Under the pieces are notes generated by a model. That model made no database searches. It was not told the DNA's origin and saw only the letters and a list, made by a program, of their open reading frames with translations. The position numbers and the translations under genes were made by a program. 27,787 nucleotides of DNA from an uncultured Phycisphaerales bacterium (GTDB lineage Bacteria > Planctomycetota > Phycisphaerae > WQYP01), in NCBI GenBank assembly GCA_903868035.1, contig CAIPTQ010000181.1, positions 1 to 27,787 on the forward strand. Reading direction: 5' to 3'. Of this stretch, positions 1-7,246 are shown in pieces (the first letter of the stretch is position 1; the number at the start of each line of letters is the position of its first letter).

Positions 1-12
1 CCCCCCCCCCCC
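1..12. repeat. Poly-C homopolymer at window edge
   Basis: Twelve consecutive C bases start the window, ending 11 bases before the stop codon of the porin gene on the minus strand. On that strand it is a G12 run in the 3' flank. It may be real or a sequence-end artefact; nothing else can be said. Confidence 0.6.
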
Positions 13-23
13 GGCCGTGGGGA

Positions 24-1478
24 TCAGAACGTCAGCATGATCTCGCCGCGAAGATAGACCGCGTTGTCGCGGTTGGCGTCGGGGTAGAAGTTGCCCGGGA
101 CGAGGTATTCGGTCCAGACGTGGGCGGAGAGGTGTTTGTCAAACTTGAAGCGCGCGATGGCGCTGAAGAGGTGGCCGCGGAAGTTGCCATTGCCGATGAA
201 ACCGGGCGCGGAGTTCGTCTCGTTGTGGTTGGCGAAGAGGGCGTTGTAGTCGAGTTCGATCTCGCAGGCCTCGGTGGGCTTGAAGATATAGCCGGGGCCG
301 AAGCGGAGGAGATTGGTGGTGTTGGCGATGCGGGTTTCCTTGGCGTCGGTGTAGACGTAGAGTTCGGAGAACTGCGGCCAGCGGCCCCAGAGGGGATCGA
401 AGTTCTTGTCCTGGTCCTGGTTGCCGGAGAGGTATTCAAAGTTGAAGCGCAACTCATTTTTCAGCGCGTCGTTGAAGCTGTAGTCCAGGCGGCTGTTGAG
501 GCCCCAGGCGCAGAGGGACTTGCCGTTCTTTTCGCCGAACTGCCCGGCGACTTCGACGCGGCCCATCAGGTTGTCGTTGAAGTTCTCGACGACACGCGTG
601 CCGAAGGTGTAGATGTCGGCATTGTCGGCGCCGGCGCGCTTGTTGGGGTTGGGGTTGGAGGCGTTGAAGACGGCGCGGTCATGCTTGTAGATGAAGTAGG
701 GGTCGATCTCGAGGTTCTTGATGGACTTGTTGGTGATCCAGACAATCGCGCCGCGCTCGTTGTTTTCGATGTCGGCATAGTCGGCGTCGCCAATCGCTGG
801 GAGCCAATGGTCCGGGGACGAATACTGGTTGATGTAGATCAGGTCCACCGTCGTCTGCATGTCCTTGAACTGCGTGGAGGAACGCACGGCATCAAAAAAG
901 ATCGTGGTGGAGCCATCGAGGGGGGTGCCCTCGAGGACGAGCCAGCCGTCGCCGAGGATGATGTCCTGGCGGCCGGCGGTGATGGTGGTGGCGATGGGGG
1001 CGAGCGTCACCTTGAGGTTCATGGCGTCGAATTGGAGCATGCCGTTGTCCCACTCGGGCTTGTAGGTCTTGCTGTCGGTGCGCCCGTCATGAAGCTGGGG
1101 ATTCTGCCAGTGGCGGCCTTCCCACATCAGGCGGGCGTTGATGGTCACATTCTCCATGGGGGTGAAGCTGGCCCAGACGCGGGTGCGATAGCGGAAGAAA
1201 TCCCACTCGTGGCCGGCGGCCTGCTCGTTGAGCGTGATGGCGTTGTTGAAATATTCGATGCGGAGGCGTTGATCGGCGCCCAGGGTGATCCAGGGGGCGG
1301 GGTTCTTGATCGAGTCGGTCCAGTCCTTGGGCTGGGCGGCGGGGGCGTCGGCAATGGTCAGGACGCTGGGATCCAGCGTCAGGGCCGGGGCCTGGAACTC
1401 GGCCCGGGCGCTGCCGACCGCGCCGCAGGCGGCCAGGGCACACAGGCAGACGGCTACACGGGAAGCGATCTTAGGCAT
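24..1478 (-). CDS. Alginate-export-family outer-membrane porin
   Basis: The predicted 484-residue protein begins with a classical signal peptide (MPKIASRVAVCLCALAACG, cleavage near SARA) and continues as alternating short amphipathic strands typical of an outer-membrane beta-barrel, ending in the aromatic terminus MLTF. The segments LRIEYFNN, FFRYRTRVWASF, ITAGRQDIILGDGWLVLEG and the late LRFNFEYLSG and AYLR-type strands resemble the alginate_exp (AlgE-like) porin family, which is common in Verrucomicrobia and Planctomycetes. Substrate specificity cannot be read from sequence; alginate is only the family name. The reading frame opens 78 bases further upstream, but I chose the ATG at 1478 because it has an AAAGG ribosome site 8 bases away and directly starts the signal peptide. 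It follows the ACT-protein gene by 119 bases on the same strand and may be cotranscribed with it. Confidence 0.82.
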   Translation of the reverse strand: MPKIASRVAVCLCALAACGAVGSARAEFQAPALTLDPSVLTIADAPAAQPKDWTDSIKNPAPWITLGADQRLRIEYFNNAITLNEQAAGHEWDFFRYRTRVWASFTPMENVTINARLMWEGRHWQNPQLHDGRTDSKTYKPEWDNGMLQFDAMNLKVTLAPIATTITAGRQDIILGDGWLVLEGTPLDGSTTIFFDAVRSSTQFKDMQTTVDLIYINQYSSPDHWLPAIGDADYADIENNERGAIVWITNKSIKNLEIDPYFIYKHDRAVFNASNPNPNKRAGADNADIYTFGTRVVENFNDNLMGRVEVAGQFGEKNGKSLCAWGLNSRLDYSFNDALKNELRFNFEYLSGNQDQDKNFDPLWGRWPQFSELYVYTDAKETRIANTTNLLRFGPGYIFKPTEACEIELDYNALFANHNETNSAPGFIGNGNFRGHLFSAIARFKFDKHLSAHVWTEYLVPGNFYPDANRDNAVYLRGEIMLTF

Positions 1479-1572
1479 GGGGAACCTTTCTGCCGGCGGG
1501 GCCGGCCACGAGGAACAACAAACGCATCGGGCGTACAGGCGCCGGGCCTGGGCCAATATCAGATATGCGCCG

Positions 1573-1588
1573 CGCCGGCACGCCGGCG
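1573..1588 (-). terminator. GC hairpin in the gap before the porin gene
   Basis: A perfect 6-bp stem, CGCCGG with CCGGCG and a 4-base loop, lies between the end of the ACT gene and the porin start. It has no T-run, so it may only be a pause site or attenuator between the two genes. Confidence 0.2.
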
Positions 1589-1597
1589 GGGCGGGGT

Positions 1598-2044
1598 TTA
1601 TTTCTCATCCAAACGCGCGAACAGATCCTCCGCGCTGATGATCGTGATGTCGTGCTTGCCGAGAACCTTGATGGCGGCGTCGGGGTCGGCGAAGCGGAAG
1701 ATGAGGGCGGCCTTGCGGCCGCGGGTGCCGGAAGTGAAGGCGTACATATATTCGATGTCGAGCTTGGCCTTGTCAACCAAGTCGAGTAGTTCGGCCAGGC
1801 CGCCGGGCTGGTCGGGGACGTCCAGGGCCAGAACCTCCGTGAGGTTGACGATGCAGCCGGCCGCTTCGAGGGCCTTTTTGGCGCCCGCCCAGTCCTTGAC
1901 GATCAGGCGCAGGATGCCGAACTGCTGCGTGTCGGCCAGGGAGAGCGTGAGGATGTTGATTCCGGCCTGGGCCAGGACGCGGCAGGGAATCTTGATCTGG
2001 CCGGGCTTGTTTTCCAGGAAGAGGGAGAGTTGCTGGAGCTTCAT
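1598..2044 (-). CDS. Tandem ACT-domain protein
   Basis: This 148-residue protein is made almost entirely of two ACT-like modules. The first spans about residues 1-70 (MKLQQLSLFLENKPGQ, then GINILTLSLADT). The second spans about 70-145 (DVPDQPGGLAELLDLVDKA, then DIEYMYAF). The pattern of beta strand, a loop with a conserved Gly (KPGQ, QPGG) and a helix is the ligand-binding ACT fold that usually binds amino acids. Small stand-alone double-ACT proteins are regularly found beside phenylacetate-CoA ligase and indolepyruvate oxidoreductase genes, and here it directly follows paaK with 70 bases between. It is probably an aromatic amino-acid sensor for that operon; this is inference. An AAGGA site sits 7 bases before the ATG. 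Confidence 0.85.
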   Translation of the reverse strand: MKLQQLSLFLENKPGQIKIPCRVLAQAGINILTLSLADTQQFGILRLIVKDWAGAKKALEAAGCIVNLTEVLALDVPDQPGGLAELLDLVDKAKLDIEYMYAFTSGTRGRKAALIFRFADPDAAIKVLGKHDITIISAEDLFARLDEK

Positions 2045-2114
2045 GATTTGGTCCTTATTATGCCTTGCGTTGTGTTCATACGCGGCTCATTTCCGTCCTG
2101 TACGGCGCCGCTCA

Positions 2115-3440
2115 TTACAGCACCCGTTTATCCAGCACGCGTTTGGCCTTGCCTTCGGAGCGCTGGAGGGTGCGCGGACCCACCAGGGTGATTTTGGCCC
2201 GGATGCCCAAAACGCGCTCCACGGCGACCGCGAGGTTCTTCCGCAGTTCCTCCAGGGCGCGAATCTTATCCGAGAACACCTCGGCGCTCACCTCCACCTG
2301 CACTTCCATTTCATCGAGGCCCTTTTCCCGCGTCAGGATGATCTGATAGTGCGGAAGCGTGCCTTCCACGGCCAGGAAGGCCGTCTCGACCTGGGAGGGG
2401 AAGACGTTGACGCCGCGGATGATGAACATGTCGTCGGAGCGGCGCCAGATGCGGCGGATGCGCCGCAGCGTGCGGCCGCAGGGGCAGGGATCGGAATAGA
2501 GCACGCTGATGTCGCGCGTGCGGTAGCGGATCATGGGCATGGCCTGCTTGGAGAGGGTGGTGAGCACCAGTTCGCCCTCGACGCCGTCCGGCAGCACAGC
2601 GCCGGTGTCGGGGTCGATGATCTCGGGGAGGAAGTGGTCCTCAAAGACGTGCAGGCCGTTGTGGTGTTCGCATTCAATGGCGACGCCGGGGCCGACGATT
2701 TCGGACAGGCCGTAGATGTCGAAGGCCTCGATGGACGAATCCTTCTCGATGCGCTCGCGCATGGCCTCGGACCAGGGCTCGGCCCCGAAAACCCCCACGC
2801 GGACCTTGTCGAGCTTGACGCCCAGTTCGCCGGCGCGCTCAATCAGGTGCAGGAAATAGGAGGGCGTGCAGCAGATGGCCGTGACGCCAAAGTCGTTCAT
2901 GACCATGATCTGCCGGTCGGTGTTGCCGCCGGAGATCGGGATGACGGTGGCACCCAGGGCTTCGGCCCCGTAGTGGGCGCCCAGGCCGCCGGTGAACAGG
3001 CCGTAGCCGTAGGCGTTCTGCAGTACATCGCCGCGGTGGAGGCCGCAGGCGGCGAAGGTGCGGAGCATGACCTGGGTCCAGACGTCCAGGTCGGCCTGGG
3101 TGTAGGCCACGACGATGGGCTTGCCGGTGGTGCCCGAGGAGGCGTGGAGGCGGACGATTTCCTCCATGGGCGAGGCGAACAGGCCGAAGGGGTAGGTGTC
3201 GCGGAGGTCGGCCTTGACCGTGAAGGGGAGCTTGGCGACATCGGCGAGGCGCGTGATGTTCTGGGGCGTGAGGTTGCGCGTGTTGAGGCGGTTTTGGAAA
3301 TGCGCGACGCGTTCGTAAGCCCGGCGCACCATGCCCTGGAGCCGTTCCAGCTGCAGGGCGCGCAACTGGGGCACGGGCAGGTAATCCGGCGCGCTGGCCA
3401 TGTTGAAACTCGCGGGGGCATGAGGCGCTGACTTATCCAT
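2115..3440 (-). CDS. paaK: Phenylacetate--CoA ligase (AMP-forming)
   Basis: The 441-residue protein has the length and motifs of the PaaK family. The adenylate-forming P-loop-like motif SSGTTGKPIVV is at about residues 100-110, the aromatic-binding region includes YGYGLFTGG, the A5-like motif is YGLSEIVGPG, the C-terminal hinge is YRTRDI, and the characteristic CPCGRTLRRI lies near residue 310. It activates phenylacetate or related aryl-acetates to the CoA thioester with ATP. In anaerobes it can also run with an indolepyruvate oxidoreductase to conserve energy as ATP. I chose the ATG at 3440, 5 bases after a GGGAG ribosome site, over the in-frame ATG at 3452, which overlaps that site. The iorB stop is 14 bases upstream, so the genes are cotranscribed. 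Confidence 0.93.
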   Translation of the reverse strand: MDKSAPHAPASFNMASAPDYLPVPQLRALQLERLQGMVRRAYERVAHFQNRLNTRNLTPQNITRLADVAKLPFTVKADLRDTYPFGLFASPMEEIVRLHASSGTTGKPIVVAYTQADLDVWTQVMLRTFAACGLHRGDVLQNAYGYGLFTGGLGAHYGAEALGATVIPISGGNTDRQIMVMNDFGVTAICCTPSYFLHLIERAGELGVKLDKVRVGVFGAEPWSEAMRERIEKDSSIEAFDIYGLSEIVGPGVAIECEHHNGLHVFEDHFLPEIIDPDTGAVLPDGVEGELVLTTLSKQAMPMIRYRTRDISVLYSDPCPCGRTLRRIRRIWRRSDDMFIIRGVNVFPSQVETAFLAVEGTLPHYQIILTREKGLDEMEVQVEVSAEVFSDKIRALEELRKNLAVAVERVLGIRAKITLVGPRTLQRSEGKAKRVLDKRVL

Positions 3441-3454
3441 AAACACTCCCATTA

Positions 3455-3949
3455 TTAGGCTGCGGCAATCCCCGCGCCGGCCGCCCGGCGGCCGACCTCA
3501 AAGGCCTGCATGTTGGCGGCATGCAGCGGCTCGGGCAAAAGGGCCCGCAGGGCCGCCTGCCACAATGCTTCGGCAAAGGGCAGATGCCGGCTGAGCACGC
3601 CCAGGAGCGCCACGTTGGCGCTCTTGCGGTTGGCCAGTTCCGCCTCGTTGATATCCCCCGGCGCGACCATCACCCCGCCCGGCCGGAGCACCCAGCGGTT
3701 GTTGTCCACCTGGTCGGGGGCGAGCACCACCAGGAAATCCGCCTCCCAGGCGGGCACCATCGGGCTGAGGACCCGCGGGCCGAAGCGCACATCGGTGGTG
3801 ACCGAGCCGCCGCGCTGGCTCATGCCGTGGATTTCGGCTTTTTTGACATCCAGTCCGGCCTGGAAGGCGACCTCGGCGAGGATGTCCGAGGCCTTGATGA
3901 CCCCCTGGCCGCCCAGGCCGGCGACGACGACATTGGTGACCGTGTTCAT
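3455..3949 (-). CDS. iorB: Indolepyruvate ferredoxin oxidoreductase, beta (gamma-domain) subunit
   Basis: The 164-residue protein begins MNTVTNVVVAGLGGQGVI, the glycine-rich start of the pyruvate/ketoisovalerate oxidoreductase gamma domain. It continues with HGMSQRGGSVTTDVRFG, a strong IorB signature, then SPMVPAWEADFLVVLAP and SANVALLGVLSRHLP. The partner IorA carries TPP and the Fe-S clusters and normally lies directly upstream; together they oxidise aryl pyruvates to aryl-acetyl-CoA and reduce ferredoxin. No iorA is present here: the position is taken by a thioesterase gene. The protein is somewhat shorter than typical IorB (about 190 residues). The ATG overlaps the thioesterase stop as ATGA, suggesting translational coupling. 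A longer in-frame opening upstream is non-coding for this protein and reads through the thioesterase. Confidence 0.88.
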   Translation of the reverse strand: MNTVTNVVVAGLGGQGVIKASDILAEVAFQAGLDVKKAEIHGMSQRGGSVTTDVRFGPRVLSPMVPAWEADFLVVLAPDQVDNNRWVLRPGGVMVAPGDINEAELANRKSANVALLGVLSRHLPFAEALWQAALRALLPEPLHAANMQAFEVGRRAAGAGIAAA

Positions 3950-4386
3950 GGGGCGCGGCCTCCGGCATTGGGGTTGGGCGCCGCTTCGAGCGCCTGCCGG
4001 AGCCAGGTGGGGCAGCGGATGGGCTTGCCGGCGGCATTGGTGATGGCGTGAATGGTGTACCCGCAGGCCACGGGGATCGTGTCGTGGGCGTGGACGACCG
4101 AGACATCGAAGCGGAGGCTGGCCTTGCCGGCCTGCGAGAGGACGCTTTTCATTTCCAGCAGGTCGTCGTAGCGCGCGCGGCCCAGGTAGTTGACGTGGGC
4201 CTCGACCAGGGGCAGGCAGACGCCGCGTTTTTCGAGCTGGGCGTAGGCGATTCCCAGGACGCGGAGCAACTCGGTGCGGCCGCACTCGAACCATTCGAGG
4301 GCGCGGGAGTTGTAGAACGTCCCGAGCTGATCGGTTTCACTGTACCGAACGCGGAAGCGCAACAGATGCGGGAATGGCAACGCCAT
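3946..4386 (-). CDS. Acyl-CoA thioesterase, 4HBT/YbgC-FadM type hotdog fold
   Basis: The 146-residue protein has the hotdog thioesterase pattern: FRVRYSETDQLGTFYN contains the Asp (in ETDQ) that is catalytic in the 4-hydroxybenzoyl-CoA thioesterase group. It is followed by ALEWFECGRTELLR, the long central helix, then VEAHVNYLGRARYDDLLEM and the beta strands. It hydrolyses an acyl- or aryl-CoA; its place in front of iorB and paaK suggests a phenylacetyl- or other aryl-CoA. I chose the ATG at 4386 (MALPFPHLL), since the 35 residues before it look unlike the family. The upstream ribosome site is weak (GGGG followed by a T-run). It is the first gene of the four-gene minus-strand operon. Confidence 0.85.
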   Translation of the reverse strand: MALPFPHLLRFRVRYSETDQLGTFYNSRALEWFECGRTELLRVLGIAYAQLEKRGVCLPLVEAHVNYLGRARYDDLLEMKSVLSQAGKASLRFDVSVVHAHDTIPVACGYTIHAITNAAGKPIRCPTWLRQALEAAPNPNAGGRAP

Positions 4387-4464
4387 GAAAAAAACCCCAA
4401 CGAAACGACATGCGGCGGTAGTAATAACCGCTCGGAACCAAAAACTCAAGAATAACGGAGGAAA

Positions 4465-4501
4465 CCCTCTTTTATTATTTGATAAATTCAATCCTCACCC
4501 C
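4465..4501. repeat. Direct repeat in divergent promoter region, copy A
   Basis: A 37-base unit beginning CCCTCTTTTATTATTTGATA and ending ATCCTCACCCC recurs 68 bases downstream with few differences. It is the only AT-rich sequence near the start of both the thioesterase operon and the GH2 gene, and is probably a regulatory site or duplicated promoter block. Confidence 0.75.
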
Positions 4502-4507
4502 GTTTTT

Positions 4508-4528
4508 CCGGGGCGCTACAATCCCCGG
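4508..4528. other. Hairpin between the two direct repeats
   Basis: A CCGGGG / CCCCGG stem of 6 bp with a 9-base loop lies exactly between repeat copies A and B. There is no T-run on either strand that would make it a clear terminator. Confidence 0.35.
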
Positions 4529-4532
4529 CACG

Positions 4533-4570
4533 CCCTCATATATTATTCGATAAATTCAAATCCTCACCCC
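4533..4570. repeat. Direct repeat in divergent promoter region, copy B
   Basis: The second copy begins CCCTCATATATTATTCGATA and ends AATCCTCACCCC. It differs from copy A at a few positions and by one inserted A. It lies 70 bases before the GH2 start codon and just upstream of the promoter candidate. Confidence 0.75.
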
Positions 4571-4583
4571 AATGCAATCCGTG

Positions 4584-4612
4584 TTGCCTTGGATCGTTAT
4601 TCCAGTTACAAA
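4584..4612 (+). promoter_or_regulatory. Candidate sigma70-like promoter of the GH2 gene
   Basis: TTGCCT and TACAAA are separated by 17 bases, each matching four of six consensus positions. A start near 4619 would leave a short leader of about 20 bases containing the AGGG ribosome site. Confidence 0.35.
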
Positions 4613-4639
4613 TACCGGCCTGTACATGAAAGGGAAAAA

Positions 4640-7237
4640 ATGAGCTATCGGCACACGGCTTTGCGATGGACCTTGGCGGCGGCTTTGGCCGTCACGTTGT
4701 GGGTTGGTTCCCGGCGGGCGCAGGCCCAGGCGTTCACCCCGCCGGAGACGCCGCGGGCGACCTACAATTTCAACCCCGGCTGGAAATTCATCAAGCAGGA
4801 AGTCGCCGGCTGCGAAGCGCCCGCCTTTGATGATTCCAAGTGGGACGCCATCAGCACCCCCCACACCTACAATGATGTGGACTCCTTTGACGAGTGGATC
4901 CGAACCAGCGGCGAAGTCACGATCTACACCGGCCCGGCGCAGTACCGCAAGCACTTCAAGCTGCCCGCCGCCGCCGCCGGCAACAAGGTCATCCTCGAAT
5001 TCGAGGGCATGCGCCAGGCTGCCCGGTTCTGGGTCAACGGCAAGCGCGTCGGCCTGTACGAGAACGGCGTGAATGCCATGGGTGTGGATATCACCGATGC
5101 CGTCACCTTCGGCGACCAGGAAAACGTCCTGGCCGTCTGGCTCACCAATGCCCAGAATTACCAGGAAGAGGCCAGCAAACAGGGTTATCAATGGGAATCC
5201 CGCGGCTTCAACCCCAACTACGGCGGGATCAACCAGAACGTGTGGCTGCATGTCGTCCCCAAGGTCTACCAGACCCTGCCGCTGCTGTATGGCTTGAACA
5301 CCACCGGCACCTACGTTTATCCGTCCAATTTCAACATCGCCGGCAAGACGGCCACGGTCAATATCGAGGCCCAGGTCCGGAATGAATCGGGCCAGGCGCA
5401 GGCGGTGGAGTATTCCGCGGTCGTGGTGGACGGTGCGGGCAACATCCATGGCCAGGTCAAGGCCCCGGTGCAGAATCTGCCGGCCGGCCAGACGGTGGTC
5501 ATCAAAACCTCCGGCCCCATCCAGAACATCAACTGGTGGAGCACGGACAGCCCGAACCTCTATGACGTGTACGGGATTCTCACCGTCGGCGGCAAGGCCG
5601 TCGATGTGAACAAAATCACCACCGGCTTCCGCAAGGCCGAGTTCAAGGGCGGCGCCGGCAAAGGCGGCGTCTACATCAACGACAAGTTTGTCTACCTCAA
5701 GGGCTATGCCCCCCGTTCGACCAATGAATGGGCGGCCGTGGGCGGGGCCTATCCGGACTGGATGAGCACCTTCGACATGGACCTGCTCCACAGCGGCAAC
5801 GGCAATTACATCCGCTGGATGCACATTTCCCCCAAGCCCCGCGATTCGCGCAACTGCGACCGCGTCGGCATCGTGCAGGTCTGCCCGGCCGGCGACAACG
5901 AAGGCAACCCCCCCGAGGGCGAGTGGATTCAGCGCGTCGCCGTCATGCGCAACTCCATGATCTATTACCGCAACAGCCCCAGCATCCTGTTCTGGGAAGC
6001 CGGGAACGCCGGCATCCCGGCGGCCCGCATGCAGCAGATGGTCAACATCCGCAAGGAACTGGACCCCAACGGCGGCCGCGTCGCGGGCTGCCGGACGCTC
6101 AGCGATCCGGCGGCCACCGGCGTGGCGGAGTATTTTGGCGTAATGGTCGGCCAGGACCGCCAGACTGACGCCTTGTCCACACCCACGGCGATGTTCCGGG
6201 CCTTCAGCTTCGAGCGGCGCGACTTGGTGCCCTTCATCGAGACCGAAGACTTCCGCGATGAGGCCGCCCGGCGCTTCTGGGATGCCTTCAGCCCGCCCAA
6301 TTTCGTGCTCAAACAGGGGCCCAATGACATGGCCGGCTACTTCCATCCGTCGTCCGAGGACTTCTGCCTGGCGGCGGCCCGGCGGTACAACGATTACTGG
6401 TCCAACCGCATCTCCAACACGGATCCGGCCCATGCCCGCTGGTCGGCCTACGCCTCGATCATCTGGGCCGACAGCAACCAGCATGGCCGCATGGGCAGCA
6501 GCGCGGTCTGCCGCGTCAGCGGCAAGGTCGATGCGGTGCGCATCCCCAAGCAGGCGTATTACCTGCATCGCGTGATGCAGAACGAACAGCCCGACGTCCA
6601 CATCATCGGCCACTGGAATTACCCGGCCGACACCAAGAAGACCATGTACGTGGCGGCCAGCAACGCCGAGGGCGTCGAGTTGTTCGTCAATGGTGTTTCC
6701 AAGGGCAAGGCCACCACGCCCACCAGCGGGTTCATTTTCCCGTTCCCCAACATCGCCTGGGAGGCCGGCGCGATCAAGGCGGTCGCCTTCAAGGGCGCGC
6801 AGGCGCTGGCCACCCATGAAATCAAGACCGTTGGCCCGGCCAAGAGCCTCAAGCTCACGGCCCACACCGGCCCCAAGGGGCTGCTCGCCGACGGCAGCGA
6901 TGTGGTCTTCTTCGACGTGGAAGTCGTCGATGCCCAGGGCAACCGCTGCCCGCTGGAGGAAGGCCGCGTCGATTTCACCATGACCGGGCCGGGCATCTGG
7001 CGCGGCGGGGTCAACGTGGGCATCCTCAAATCAACCAACAACATGTACCTGAACACCGAGTGCGGCATCAACCGCGTATTCATCCGCTCCACGCTCACGC
7101 CCGGCAAGATCACGCTCAATGCGACGCGCAGCGACCTCGCCCCGGCGACCATCGACGTCCCGTCGCTGCCCGTGCCCATCACCGACGGCCTGACCAAGCA
7201 GATGCCGCAGATGCTTCCCCTGGCGGCCACGCGCTAG
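4640..7237 (+). CDS. Secreted glycoside hydrolase family 2 protein with DUF4982
   Basis: The 865-residue protein has a signal peptide (to about residue 30, ending RRAQAQA). The GH2 sugar-binding jelly roll follows (FNPGWKFIKQE, GPAQYRKHFKLP, RFWVNGKRVG), then an Ig-like domain, a TIM barrel (about 330-590), a DUF4982 domain (HIIGHWNYPADTKKTMYV, VELFVNGVSKGKA) and a C-terminal Ig-like GH2 domain (SDVVFFDVEVVDAQGNRCP). Family members are exo-beta-glycosidases such as beta-galactosidases. The usual acid/base motif GNE is replaced: the sequence is SILFWEAGNAGI, so residue 457 is Ala and Glu453 is the nearest acid. The nucleophile region reads PFIETEDF, with Glu534 as the likely equivalent of the EYGD motif. 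The ATG at 4640 has AGGG 6-7 bases upstream and opens the signal peptide; the frame is open further upstream but contains the promoter. It is probably periplasmic or exported. The next gene starts 9 bases after its stop. Confidence 0.88.
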   Translation: MSYRHTALRWTLAAALAVTLWVGSRRAQAQAFTPPETPRATYNFNPGWKFIKQEVAGCEAPAFDDSKWDAISTPHTYNDVDSFDEWIRTSGEVTIYTGPAQYRKHFKLPAAAAGNKVILEFEGMRQAARFWVNGKRVGLYENGVNAMGVDITDAVTFGDQENVLAVWLTNAQNYQEEASKQGYQWESRGFNPNYGGINQNVWLHVVPKVYQTLPLLYGLNTTGTYVYPSNFNIAGKTATVNIEAQVRNESGQAQAVEYSAVVVDGAGNIHGQVKAPVQNLPAGQTVVIKTSGPIQNINWWSTDSPNLYDVYGILTVGGKAVDVNKITTGFRKAEFKGGAGKGGVYINDKFVYLKGYAPRSTNEWAAVGGAYPDWMSTFDMDLLHSGNGNYIRWMHISPKPRDSRNCDRVGIVQVCPAGDNEGNPPEGEWIQRVAVMRNSMIYYRNSPSILFWEAGNAGIPAARMQQMVNIRKELDPNGGRVAGCRTLSDPAATGVAEYFGVMVGQDRQTDALSTPTAMFRAFSFERRDLVPFIETEDFRDEAARRFWDAFSPPNFVLKQGPNDMAGYFHPSSEDFCLAAARRYNDYWSNRISNTDPAHARWSAYASIIWADSNQHGRMGSSAVCRVSGKVDAVRIPKQAYYLHRVMQNEQPDVHIIGHWNYPADTKKTMYVAASNAEGVELFVNGVSKGKATTPTSGFIFPFPNIAWEAGAIKAVAFKGAQALATHEIKTVGPAKSLKLTAHTGPKGLLADGSDVVFFDVEVVDAQGNRCPLEEGRVDFTMTGPGIWRGGVNVGILKSTNNMYLNTECGINRVFIRSTLTPGKITLNATRSDLAPATIDVPSLPVPITDGLTKQMPQMLPLAATR

Positions 7238-7246
7238 AACGCCAAA

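Noticed and set aside
120..3431. Very long plus-strand open frame of 1103 codons
   Set aside because: It lies opposite the porin, ACT and paaK genes and is a shadow of high-GC codon bias. Its translation has no family pattern, while the minus-strand genes are clear.
4556..6865. Minus-strand open frame of 769 codons under the GH2 gene
   Set aside because: It is antisense to a clear GH2 protein, and its Val/Gly/Asp-rich translation matches a codon-bias shadow.
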